From NCBI GenBank assembly GCA_043772355.1, contig JAYVGI010000226.1, forward strand, positions 1 to 38,883: a DNA stretch of 38,883 nt, read 5' to 3'. Below are positions 6,653-14,741 of the stretch, piece after piece. This stretch comes from JAAFIP01 sp043772355. Lineage in GTDB: Bacteria > Pseudomonadota > Gammaproteobacteria > Burkholderiales > Burkholderiaceae_C. The translations under genes were made by a program, and so were the position numbers. The stretch's first letter is position 1. Every line of letters starts with the position of its first letter. The notes under the pieces were generated by a model that had not been told where the DNA came from, made no database searches, and was given only the letters and a program-made list of their open reading frames with translations.

Positions 6653-8388
6653 TGCTTACAGCCAGGCAAATCGTGCCCATGGTCGTGGCCGTGCCCATCA
6701 CCATGGCTATGCGAATGCCCATGCGCCTTATGGCTATGCCTGTGCATCTGCCCATCCCCATGCTTATGCCACTCACTCGGGTCGCTCTTGCCGTGGGCGC
6801 GCGGGTCTTCGTTGAACACGAGGGACTTGACGGTGACGGGCACCGTCCAGGAGGGCATGCGGATGCGGCCGAGGTCTACAAAGTTAAAGCCCCACAGGGT
6901 AATGCTGTCGATGACCAGCACCTCGCTGTGCACGCGCTCGTCTTCTTGTAGCAGGTGGCCCAGGTTGTGGGCGATGTCGCCGTCGGTCAGGATGTAGAGC
7001 GAGCGCTTGTCTGCCACCGTGCGCGGCAAGCCTTGCAGCAGGCCGTTGGCGAGTGCTGATAAGCGGTCAAAGGAGGGCGCGCCTAGCCAGCTCAGGGAGA
7101 CGGCCACATCTTGCGCGCCCTCTTCCAAATCGTGGCGGCGGAAGGATTGGGCTAGCGCCTGGGCTATCTCGCCCGCATCGATCTGGTGGCCTAGCGCCAA
7201 ATTAAGCGGAATCACCTGCAAATTTTTACGCGGCAAGAGCACGGCGGGCTCAGAGATAAAGGTGGTGTTGCCGCTCAGTTGCACGCTGTATTCGGACGCG
7301 CCCAGCACGGTGGCGCGAATGCACTCGCCTGCGGGCAGCAGTGCGGCGGGGAGCAGGCCGTAGTCCACCCGCTGTCGCACTGCCGTGCCAAAGAGTTTGC
7401 CCAGGTCGCCAAAGTCGCGCATCTCGCGCTGGTACACATACTCGGCCACGCCGCCAGAGAACATGATGCCGTCGAGCGGGCCCCAGTCTTCTACCGGGTC
7501 GGTTAAAAATAAATGCGCTAGATCCTCATGGGTAAAGCGCTGGGTCAGCACGCGCATGAGCGCATCGGCCATCCACTTGGCTACCTTGGCCAGATCGGCG
7601 CGGCTGACCTTGTGGCCCACTTGCCAGTCAAAGCCTGCCTGTTTGGCCAAGTACTGGCCCGCCGGGTCGAGGCGGGTGAGTACGTCGTGGTCGTCCACCA
7701 CCATCAAGCGGCCGCCCAGGTGCACGGCGGCCGTGGCCACCAGCTCGCCGTTTTGCACCAAGCCCAGCTTGGTGGTGCCGCCGCCAATATCGACGTTCAA
7801 AATGCGGCTCTTGCCGTCGTACGAACGCTTGGCTGCGCCCGAGCCGTACACGGCCAGCATGGCCTCCATATGGTGGCCCGCAGTGGCGCAGACAAACTCG
7901 CCGCCTTGCTCGGCCAGCACGGCGGCAATCGCGCCGCTGTTCTCGCGGCGCATGGCTTCGCCGGTCAAAATCACCGCGCCTGCGTCTACCTCGTCCGGGT
8001 GCAGGCCCGAGGCTTGGTAGGCGCGGTCGATGATGCCGCCCAGCGCCTGGGCATCTATCAAGGTGTCGCTGCTGTAGGGCGTGAGCGAGATGGGCGACTG
8101 GTACAGCGCGGTGCGCTCCACCACGGCGTAGCGGCTGGACAAATCCTCCGCTATACGGCGCAGATGGATGCGCGAGAAAACCACCTGGGTGCCCGACGAG
8201 CCTACGTCGATGCCCACGCTGTGCAAGATCACATTGTCTTGCCGCCACAGGGACTCTTGCTCGCCATCGCCCCCCACAAAGTCGTGGTCATGGTCGTGGT
8301 CTGCATCGTCGCCATGCGCATGGCTGGCATCCTCGCCAAAGCGGTGGTCTTGCACCGTGTGCTTGGGTTTATTCTCTTCGGTAGACAT
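6646..8388 (-). CDS. EutA-family reactivating ATPase with His-rich N- and C-terminal extensions
   Basis: A 580-residue ASKHA-fold ATPase related to EutA, which in other bacteria uses ATP to reactivate B12-dependent ethanolamine ammonia-lyase. The phosphate-binding motifs are SVGIDVGSSGTQVVFSR (from about residue 57) and NVDIGGGTTKLGL (198-210), with LTGEAMRREN and ATAGHHMEAM between them, all in family order. It is longer than EutA (about 470 residues) because of a His/Asp-rich N-terminus (HAHGDDADHDHDHD) and a C-terminal tail with about 13 His in 42 residues, both probable metal-binding segments. It starts 10 bases after the reductase gene, in the same operon as the IclR regulator. No EutB, EutC or other B12 enzyme is present, so its client is unknown. 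The last residues (GCKQL and stop) overlap a repeat. Confidence 0.85.
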   Translation of the reverse strand: MSTEENKPKHTVQDHRFGEDASHAHGDDADHDHDHDFVGGDGEQESLWRQDNVILHSVGIDVGSSGTQVVFSRIHLRRIAEDLSSRYAVVERTALYQSPISLTPYSSDTLIDAQALGGIIDRAYQASGLHPDEVDAGAVILTGEAMRRENSGAIAAVLAEQGGEFVCATAGHHMEAMLAVYGSGAAKRSYDGKSRILNVDIGGGTTKLGLVQNGELVATAAVHLGGRLMVVDDHDVLTRLDPAGQYLAKQAGFDWQVGHKVSRADLAKVAKWMADALMRVLTQRFTHEDLAHLFLTDPVEDWGPLDGIMFSGGVAEYVYQREMRDFGDLGKLFGTAVRQRVDYGLLPAALLPAGECIRATVLGASEYSVQLSGNTTFISEPAVLLPRKNLQVIPLNLALGHQIDAGEIAQALAQSFRRHDLEEGAQDVAVSLSWLGAPSFDRLSALANGLLQGLPRTVADKRSLYILTDGDIAHNLGHLLQEDERVHSEVLVIDSITLWGFNFVDLGRIRMPSWTVPVTVKSLVFNEDPRAHGKSDPSEWHKHGDGQMHRHSHKAHGHSHSHGDGHGHDHGHDLPGCKQL

Positions 8389-8398
8389 GGGGAGGGTT

Positions 8399-9415
8399 TC
8401 AATAAAACTGATCGAAATGCACCTGCTCCATGGGCACTTTGCGCTCCACCAGCAGTTTGAGCAGGGCCTGCGCCATCAGGGGCGGGCCTGCAAAGTAGAC
8501 CTCCATTGAGGGCAGTTGCGCGCCGTAGAGCTGGTCTACCACCTCGTGCACATAGCCACGCAGCGCGTCTGCTGGCAACGCTTGGCTGACCTCCAAGCCC
8601 GAGATGGCTGCGTGGTAGCTGCCGCGCTGCGCCCAGCCAGGCAGCACAGAGACCATGCCCTGCCCGCACAGGTCTTGCGGCGCGCGTGCGCCATAGACGA
8701 AGTGCAGCTTGCGCGTCTGCAAGGCGGGGGTGACAAAAGCCCCCCGCGCAATCGACACCATGGGCGCGAGGCCCGAACCGCCTGCGATGCACAAGATGTC
8801 GCGCGCAGCCTGATCGCGCAGATAGGCCATGCCGTAGGGGCCGTCGATCTGCACGTTGTCGCCAGGTTTGAGCTGGTCAAACAGCGCTGCGCTGCCTACG
8901 CCCTGCGGCACGCGGCGCACTTGGAACTCTAATGCTGTGGTTGCAGCACCGTCATAGTTGCTCATCGAATACGCACGTACTCCCGTCACGCCGGGCAGTT
9001 GCAGCAAGGCATATTGACCGGGTGCAAAGGCCATAGGCTGGGTTAGCTCTACGCGAAACTCGGACAGGTCATGGGTGATGGCGCGTGTGGCCACTAAGCG
9101 TGCGCAGGTGCGCAGCGGCACATGCACCGGACGGTAATGGTCACTGGGGCGCAGCTTGATCTGCACATCGCTGGTCGGGCAGCTCTGGCAGCCTAAGGCG
9201 CGGTTACGCGTGCGGTCTTTGTCAGACAGGCCCGGGGCTTCTGGCCATTGGTTGGCAAGGCTGCCTTCGATCAACTCAAACTTGCAGTTGCCGCACGACC
9301 CCACATTGCATTCATAGGGAAAGCCCACTCCACTGCGCAACGCGGCGCGCAAGAGCGTGTCATCAGGCGCGCAGCTAAAGCTTTGGTCAGTGCCGGAAAT
9401 TCGAACGGTGTACAC
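8399..9415 (-). CDS. Ferredoxin-FAD-NAD(P) reductase, likely oxygenase electron-transfer component
   Basis: A 338-residue protein with an N-terminal plant-type [2Fe-2S] domain (C36, C41, C44, C76), an FAD domain (RAYSMSNYD) and an NAD(P) domain (CIAGGSGLAPMV). This is the BenC/XylZ/CDP-6-deoxyglucoseen-reductase order. The GTG at 9415 is chosen because the protein then begins MYTVRI like its relatives, with GGAA upstream; a TTG at 9436 is also possible. It should pass electrons from NAD(P)H to an oxygenase. The only Rieske oxygenase in the window is 25 kb away, while the next gene, 10 bases on, is the EutA-like ATPase. Supply of electrons to keep a cupin or other iron centre reduced is an alternative role (inference). 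Confidence 0.85.
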   Translation of the reverse strand: MYTVRISGTDQSFSCAPDDTLLRAALRSGVGFPYECNVGSCGNCKFELIEGSLANQWPEAPGLSDKDRTRNRALGCQSCPTSDVQIKLRPSDHYRPVHVPLRTCARLVATRAITHDLSEFRVELTQPMAFAPGQYALLQLPGVTGVRAYSMSNYDGAATTALEFQVRRVPQGVGSAALFDQLKPGDNVQIDGPYGMAYLRDQAARDILCIAGGSGLAPMVSIARGAFVTPALQTRKLHFVYGARAPQDLCGQGMVSVLPGWAQRGSYHAAISGLEVSQALPADALRGYVHEVVDQLYGAQLPSMEVYFAGPPLMAQALLKLLVERKVPMEQVHFDQFY

Positions 9416-9497
9416 AGAGGGGTTCCATGCTCGCAAGAGCGCTTCGTGGAGAAAAGAGGTGACGCAAAAGGCGTTGCTTGAACGGGCTTAAGGGCGC

Positions 9498-10274
9498 TTA
9501 AGGCCGATACCCCAGTTGGGTAGAAATAGCCTCGGCGGTGCTGAGCAACACAGGTGCCAGGCCACGCAGCTTCTTCAACGTGAGGCGCTGGCTAGGCCCG
9601 CCAATACCAATGGAGGCCACTACTTGCCCGGTCAGGTCGCGCAGCGGCGCGCTAATACCGCGCATGTCCTGCTCAGACTCTTCGTCGTCAATGGCGTAGC
9701 CTTGGTGGCGCACTTCGGCCAGCATCTTCATCAGCTTGGCAGGCTCCACCACCGTGTTGGCGGTGCGCGGTGCCATGCTGACGGCCATCACGCGGTTAAT
9801 CACCTCTTGCTCGCTAAAGGCCACGATGGCGCGGCCCTCGCAGGTGCAAAACGCCGGTTTGATGGTGCCGATGTAGCTCTTCATACGGATAGCCTGGCGG
9901 CTTTCCAGGTTGTACAGGTACAGAATATTCGTCTCGTTCATCACCGCCAGGTGCACCGTCTCGCCGGTGCGTTCGCGCAGCACGCTCAAGAAAGGTTGCG
10001 CCATGTTGGAGACATCCAGGCGGCGGCGCACCAGCGCGCCCATCACAAACAGATTGATGCCCAAACGGTAGCGCCCGTTCTCGGGGTTTTGGTCCAGCAG
10101 GCCTTCGCTCAGCAGCGTGACGGCCAGCCGGTGCACGGTGCTTTTGGCCAAGCTCAAGCGCTTGGCCAGGCTGCTGATGCCAATCTCGGACTCCACCTCA
10201 GAGAAGCATTTGAGCACCCGCACTGCGGCAGCTACAGAGGACAGGCGTGAACTTTTGGTCGCGACTTCAGACAT
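9498..10274 (-). CDS. IclR-family transcriptional regulator of the cluster
   Basis: A 258-residue regulator with an N-terminal winged helix-turn-helix (about residues 10-75, including ISSLAKRLSLAKSTVHRL) and a C-terminal GAF-like effector domain (ETVHLAVMNETNILYL, then GYAIDDEESEQDMRGISAPL). IclR proteins such as PcaU, PobR and PcaR control aromatic catabolism by sensing a pathway compound. A 25-bp tripartite repeat lies 54 bases upstream of its start, and three more copies precede catabolic genes, so it probably binds all four and controls itself. It heads the reductase-EutA operon, with 82 bases to the reductase start. The effector is unknown. Confidence 0.92.
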   Translation of the reverse strand: MSEVATKSSRLSSVAAAVRVLKCFSEVESEIGISSLAKRLSLAKSTVHRLAVTLLSEGLLDQNPENGRYRLGINLFVMGALVRRRLDVSNMAQPFLSVLRERTGETVHLAVMNETNILYLYNLESRQAIRMKSYIGTIKPAFCTCEGRAIVAFSEQEVINRVMAVSMAPRTANTVVEPAKLMKMLAEVRHQGYAIDDEESEQDMRGISAPLRDLTGQVVASIGIGGPSQRLTLKKLRGLAPVLLSTAEAISTQLGYRP

Positions 10275-10328
10275 AGTGATCAGGGTGTAAAAGTACGTAC
10301 GCGGGATACTACACGGTTTCCACTAAAA

Positions 10329-10353
10329 AGAACAACGTTCCTTATAAGAGAAT
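10329..10353 (-). promoter_or_regulatory. IclR-type tripartite operator 1 (iclR promoter)
   Basis: AGAAC-AAC-GTTCC-TTATAAG-AGAAT reads on the + strand. It has the RGAAC-N3-GTTCY-N7-RGAAC pattern with one imperfect half-site. It lies 54 bases upstream of the iclR start, with the lone half-site nearest the gene, the reverse of the other three copies. The rest of the 10275-10589 gap holds operator 2 and the two divergent promoters. Confidence 0.7.
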
Positions 10354-10492
10354 ACCCCCGCCCACTTGCTACACGGGGTGGTGCGGTCAAGTGCCTGTTT
10401 CTCATACTGAAGATGCCGCAAGGGTAAACCCGAAACCCTGAACGCAAGCGCCCACGCTAGACTAGCGCCTCACATCATTTGTGCCGTTATAT

Positions 10493-10517
10493 GGATCGTT
10501 GTTCTTTATAGGGGAAC
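10493..10517 (+). promoter_or_regulatory. IclR-type tripartite operator 2 (ABC/cupin operon promoter)
   Basis: GGATC-GTT-GTTCT-TTATAGG-GGAAC fits the common pattern, with the palindromic pair nearest the gene. The ABC permease GTG follows 72 bases downstream. PcaU of Acinetobacter is known to use three repeated half-sites, two as a palindrome and one as a direct repeat, which is the same layout. Confidence 0.75.
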
Positions 10518-10589
10518 GACAAAATCCGTAGCAGCACGCCCTCTTACAGCCCAGCATTCGGGCGCTAGCTAGACTCTGGAGAGTAATTT

Positions 10590-12323
10590 GTGCAAAGCTC
10601 AGTAGCGGCTAATAAGCCAGCCTCGTGGTGGGCCAAGTTCGATGCCCAATGGCTGGTCATTGGCGTGAGCCTGGCCATCGTGGCGGTGCTGGCCTTGGTG
10701 CCGTTTTGCTTCATGGTGTGGCAGAGTTTCTACACGCCCGAGACCGTGGACAATCCGGCCAGGTTCACGCTGGGAAACTACACCACCGCGTACACCAACC
10801 CCGAGACCGTGCACACATTTTGGAACTCGGTGAAGTTTGCCATCGGCGGCTCACTCTTGGCTTTTGTGATCGGTACCGCTTTAGCCTGGATGAATGAGCG
10901 CACCAACACGCCCATGCGCCGCTTGTTCTACGCGCTGTCGATCGTGCCGCTGATCATCCCCAGCATTTTGTTCACCATCTCGTGGATCATGCTGGCCAGC
11001 CCGAAAATAGGTTTGATCAATATGGCCTTCCAGTCCTGGTTTGGTCTGGAGAAACCACCCTTTAATATTTACTCCCTGTGGGGCATGATCTGGGTGGACG
11101 GCTTGCATTACTCGCCGATGGCGTTTTTGCTGATGTCCTCGGCCTTTCGCGCCATGGATCCTTCGCTGGAAGAGTCGGCAGTGATGAGCGGCTCAAGCGT
11201 GCTGAGCACCTTGCGGCGCGTCACTTTGCCCTTGGTTTTCCCGGCCATTTTGGCTACGATCTTGACACTGTTTGTGCGGGCGATTGAATCGTTTGAGGTG
11301 CCTGCTTTGCTGGGCTTGCCTGCGGGCATTCAGGTGTTCACCTCAGCCATCTACCAAGCTATTCACCAGTTCCCCAGCCAGATAGGCTTGGCTGCAGCTT
11401 ACTCTGTTTTCTTGTTGTTGTTGACCTCAGGCGGCATCTATATGCAAGCGCGCATCTCGTCCTCCAGCGGCAAATACGCCACGGTGACGGGCAAAGGCTT
11501 TCGGCCGCGCACCATTGACCTGGGCAAGTGGCGCTACCTCACCACCGGCATCTTCATCGTCTATTTTTTATTGATCGTGATCTTGCCCTTCTTGGTGCTG
11601 CTGTGGTCGTCCTTGCAAAAGTTTTATGCGCCGCCGTCGATGGAAGCTTTGCAGCGCGTGACACTGGACGGATACCGCTACATTCTGGCCTCAGAGACGG
11701 TGCGCAAGGCCGTCGTCAACAGCCTGTGGATGTCGATGACCTGCGCCACCATCGTCATGCTGCTGGCCGCCGTGGTCAGCTGGATGGTGATCAAAACCAA
11801 AATCCCGGGCCGCTGGCTGCTGGACAACATGGCGTCCCTGCCCATGGTGTTCCCCGGCCTGGTACTGGGCGTGTCGATCATGATTTTTTACCTCACCTTT
11901 GACATCGGCATCTACGGCACTTTCTGGATCATCTTGCTGGCCTACGTCACACGCTTTTTGCCCTACGGCCTGCGCTACGCCTCTACCTCGATGATCCAGA
12001 TCAAGAACGATCTGGAAGAGTCCGGTGCCATGAGCGGCGCGAGCTGGTTGACGGTATTCAGGCGCATTGTGCTGCCCTTGCTCAAGCCGGGCTTGGTGGC
12101 AGGCTGGATCTACGTGATGATTGTCTCGATCCGCGAGCTGTCCAGCTCGATCTTGCTCTACAGCCCCGGCAACGAGGTGATCTCGATTGTGATTTGGGAG
12201 CTGTGGGAAAACGGCCAGTATGTGGAGTTGTCGGCGCTCAGCGTGTTGTTTATCTTCATGCTCTTGATTTTGGTGGGGCTGGCACAGTTTGCAGGCAAGC
12301 GCTTTGGGGTCAAAGAGTCATGA
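10590..12323 (+). CDS. ABC transporter permease, fused two-domain FbpB/AfuB type
   Basis: A 577-residue inner-membrane protein with two BPD_transp_1 domains in one chain, about 12 membrane segments in all. The two EAA loops that contact the ATPase are EESAVMSGSSVLSTLRRVTL and EESGAMSGASWLTVFRRIVL. The GTG start is set by GGAGAG at 10578-10583. This architecture is typical of ferric-iron, putrescine or thiamine type importers, but the operon places it with cupins and binding proteins for an organic substrate. It is the only ABC permease in the window and is the likely partner of all five FbpA-like binding proteins. It is first in an operon preceded by an IclR-type operator. Confidence 0.92.
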   Translation: MQSSVAANKPASWWAKFDAQWLVIGVSLAIVAVLALVPFCFMVWQSFYTPETVDNPARFTLGNYTTAYTNPETVHTFWNSVKFAIGGSLLAFVIGTALAWMNERTNTPMRRLFYALSIVPLIIPSILFTISWIMLASPKIGLINMAFQSWFGLEKPPFNIYSLWGMIWVDGLHYSPMAFLLMSSAFRAMDPSLEESAVMSGSSVLSTLRRVTLPLVFPAILATILTLFVRAIESFEVPALLGLPAGIQVFTSAIYQAIHQFPSQIGLAAAYSVFLLLLTSGGIYMQARISSSSGKYATVTGKGFRPRTIDLGKWRYLTTGIFIVYFLLIVILPFLVLLWSSLQKFYAPPSMEALQRVTLDGYRYILASETVRKAVVNSLWMSMTCATIVMLLAAVVSWMVIKTKIPGRWLLDNMASLPMVFPGLVLGVSIMIFYLTFDIGIYGTFWIILLAYVTRFLPYGLRYASTSMIQIKNDLEESGAMSGASWLTVFRRIVLPLLKPGLVAGWIYVMIVSIRELSSSILLYSPGNEVISIVIWELWENGQYVELSALSVLFIFMLLILVGLAQFAGKRFGVKES

Positions 12324-12357
12324 CCACGCTAATGGCAGTTTTATACAAGGATGTAAT

Positions 12358-13473
12358 GTGCTCAACGTTATAGGTTTACACGCTGAATATGTGAGTGACA
12401 AAGGCGTGGTCGTCAAGGCCGCTCAGGATGTCGCGTTTGAAGTGCCGCAGGGCAAACTGTTCACCCTGCTGGGCCCCAGCGGCTGCGGCAAGACCACCAC
12501 CCTGCGCTCCATCGCAGGCCTGGAGCGGCCCACCCTGGGCACCATCGAAGTCAATGGCAAAGAGGTGTACAGCGCGCAAAACAAAGTCTTTGTGCCGCCC
12601 AACAAACGCGGCTTTGGCATGGTGTTCCAGTCCTACGCTATTTGGCCGCACATGACGGTGTTTAAAAACGCCAGTTTCCCACTAGAGGTGGGCAACAAGA
12701 AGTACAGCACCAAAGAAATCGAGCAGCGTGTGATGAAGGTGCTGGCCTCGGTAGAACTAGACCATGTGCACGACCGCGATGCCACCAACCTCTCCGGGGG
12801 CCAGCAGCAGCGCCTGGCACTGGCGCGCGCGCTGGTGATGGGGCCGCAACTTCTTTTGCTGGACGAGCCTTTGTCTAACCTGGACTCCAAGCTGCGCGAG
12901 AAGATGCGCTTTGAGCTGAAAAAAATCCAGCGCGAACTGGGCATCACCACCATCTACGTAACGCATGACCAGTCTGAGGCGCTGGCGCTGTCGCATGAGA
13001 TTGCCGTGATGCGCGATGGCCGCATCGTCCAGCGCGGTACGCCGCGCGATATTTACGAAAAACCCAATAGCGAGTTTGTAGCCGATTTTGTGGGCACGAT
13101 TAACTTCATCCAAGCGACTGTGCGCACTTTGAAAGCTGCCAACGGCAACACAGTGCTGGACAGCGAGTTGGGCCCGATGGAGCTGCCTGCGCAAACCGAC
13201 CTGCGCGAAGGCGAAGCCGTGCAGGTCTGTGTGCGACCCGAAGATATTCATCTGAGTGATGAGACCGCGCCCGCTGACCATATCAACCACTTTAAAGGCG
13301 CAGTCCACGCCAAGGTGTTCTTGGGTGAAGTGCTGGACTTCCAGGTCAAAGTGGGCGAAAAAGTGATGCTGGCGCGCGTACACCCCAGCCAAAACACCCC
13401 CGTGGATCACCCTATTCATATTGTTCTCAATCCGTCCGACTGCATCGTGCTCAAGATGCAAGCGCAAAATTAA
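12358..13473 (+). CDS. ABC transporter ATPase, PotA/FbpC type
   Basis: A 371-residue importer ATPase. It has Walker A GPSGCGKTT (39-47), signature LSGGQQQR (146-153), Walker B LLLLDEP (from 167) and the switch histidine H204 (THDQSEAL). A C-terminal TOBE-like region follows (VCVRPEDIHLSD). The GTG at 12358 is preferred to the in-frame upstream start inside the permease gene, because AAGGA lies just before it and the protein then starts MLNVIGLHAEY. It energises the permease encoded 34 bases upstream. The TOBE region may carry regulation, but nothing specific can be read. Confidence 0.93.
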   Translation: MLNVIGLHAEYVSDKGVVVKAAQDVAFEVPQGKLFTLLGPSGCGKTTTLRSIAGLERPTLGTIEVNGKEVYSAQNKVFVPPNKRGFGMVFQSYAIWPHMTVFKNASFPLEVGNKKYSTKEIEQRVMKVLASVELDHVHDRDATNLSGGQQQRLALARALVMGPQLLLLDEPLSNLDSKLREKMRFELKKIQRELGITTIYVTHDQSEALALSHEIAVMRDGRIVQRGTPRDIYEKPNSEFVADFVGTINFIQATVRTLKAANGNTVLDSELGPMELPAQTDLREGEAVQVCVRPEDIHLSDETAPADHINHFKGAVHAKVFLGEVLDFQVKVGEKVMLARVHPSQNTPVDHPIHIVLNPSDCIVLKMQAQN

Positions 13474-13497
13474 TCCTCTACTGGAAAAGGAAACACC

Positions 13498-14097
13498 ATG
13501 AGTGATGCCAAACCCGCAGCGTCGGCCAACGCAGTGCCCAACGAGTCGCACTACCACAGCAAAAAAGACCGCACTTTTGTGCGCGCTATTGCTGGCCCCT
13601 ACAACCTGAACGACGAACTCAAACGCCTGCGCGCCATGCCGCGCGTGCGCAAGGGCAAAGACATCAAGTTCAACGATGGCCCGCAGGCCTTTAGCCGCCA
13701 CTATGTGGAGCCCAAAGACGGCATCACCCAAACCTTCCACATGCACCTGGAAGAGTACGGCCCCGGTGGTCGCTCGCAAAAGCACGGCCATGTGAACGAA
13801 GCGGCTTTCTACATTCTGGACGGCACAGGTTATGAGATCCATGACGGCATCCGCTACGACTGGAAGGCCGGCGACATCGCCATCGTGCACAACAACTGCG
13901 TGCACCAGCACTTCAACGCCAGCGACCAGCGGCCCGCGCGCGCCCTGGTGATCAAGACCAAGCCGATGTACATGTTTATGAACATGCTGTTCCAACACCA
14001 GGTCGAGCCGCGCCCGAGCGAGCCTGCCCCCGGCGGCGAGGGCTTTAAGGCCCGCAACGACGAAGACAATTTCAACCACCCACAGGGAGGCTACTAA
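13498..14097 (+). CDS. Single-domain cupin protein 1
   Basis: A 199-residue cupin. The first cupin motif gives H96 and H98 (KHGHVNEAAFYILDG) plus E101, and the second gives H136 (VHQHFNAS), so a mononuclear metal site is complete. Cupins in aromatic pathways are often Fe(II) dioxygenases, but other small cupins are isomerases or binding proteins, so the reaction is open. It starts 24 bases after the ATPase gene with a good AAAGGAAA site, and ends one base before the next cupin gene. Its HQHFN block recurs in the two following cupins and, as HQHFS, in the bicupin at 24085, which shows common origin. Confidence 0.8.
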   Translation: MSDAKPAASANAVPNESHYHSKKDRTFVRAIAGPYNLNDELKRLRAMPRVRKGKDIKFNDGPQAFSRHYVEPKDGITQTFHMHLEEYGPGGRSQKHGHVNEAAFYILDGTGYEIHDGIRYDWKAGDIAIVHNNCVHQHFNASDQRPARALVIKTKPMYMFMNMLFQHQVEPRPSEPAPGGEGFKARNDEDNFNHPQGGY

Positions 14098-14098
14098 C

Positions 14099-14701
14099 AT
14101 GGCATGGGACGAATCAACATTCTGGAGCCTGGGCGCAGCCCAAGGCAAGTACTACCAAGGCCTGCTCGACGACGCAGCGCAAAAACCTGCCGCCAATGCC
14201 AAGCGCCACAAGGTAGTGCACCCGCAAGACATGCCTTGGGAGATGGCGCGCCAAGGCCTGCTCAAGCATTTGCTCAACGAGAGCATGAACACCCGCATGG
14301 AAACGGTGGACGCCTACATGCAGATCATTCCACCGGGCAGCAAATCGGGCAAGCACCGCCACCTGGCCGAAGAGTGCCTGTATGTGCTGGAAGGCCATGG
14401 CTACGACCTGCACCAGGACTGCGACGTCGAGATCACCGACACCTACCACTGGACACCGCAGGCCGAGGTCAAGCGCTATGAGTGGGAAGCGGGCGATGTG
14501 ATCTACATTCCGCCTAACACCATCCACCAGCACTTCAACGCCAGCCACGACAAGCCGGTACGTTTGATTTCTTCGACCAACCGTATTTTTAAATATTGCG
14601 GCTTGAACGATTTGGAGCAACTGGAAAACGCGCCGGAGTTTGACCCTTCAGTCGTGTTGGATGGACAGAAAATTTTGCAGTATCTGCGAAAAAAATCTTG
14701 A
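14099..14701 (+). CDS. Single-domain cupin protein 2
   Basis: A 200-residue cupin with a complete metal site: H86 and H88 (GKHRHLAEECLYVLEG), E91 or E92, and H143 (TIHQHFNAS). The ATG is one base after the previous stop and uses GGGAGG inside the end of the upstream gene, so the two are translationally coupled. The pair may form a hetero-oligomer that corresponds to the two halves of a bicupin; this is inference. Substrate and reaction are unknown. Confidence 0.8.
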   Translation: MAWDESTFWSLGAAQGKYYQGLLDDAAQKPAANAKRHKVVHPQDMPWEMARQGLLKHLLNESMNTRMETVDAYMQIIPPGSKSGKHRHLAEECLYVLEGHGYDLHQDCDVEITDTYHWTPQAEVKRYEWEAGDVIYIPPNTIHQHFNASHDKPVRLISSTNRIFKYCGLNDLEQLENAPEFDPSVVLDGQKILQYLRKKS

Positions 14702-14741
14702 TTACCTCTGAATTTCAAAAATAACAAAAGGGAAGCCCCAC

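Noticed and set aside
10275..10589. A cobalamin or other riboswitch in the intergenic region
   Set aside because: No conserved riboswitch core was recognised; the repeats there are explained by the operator pattern.
10590..13473. A ferric-iron import system
   Set aside because: The permease and ATPase resemble Fbp types, but the operon carries cupins, an MFS gene and an IclR operator, and the binders are many. Iron is kept only as an alternative.
12757..14148. A 463-codon minus-strand frame
   Set aside because: It lies opposite the ABC ATPase and cupin genes, whose protein motifs are unmistakable; the frame is a GC-rich shadow without recognisable domains.
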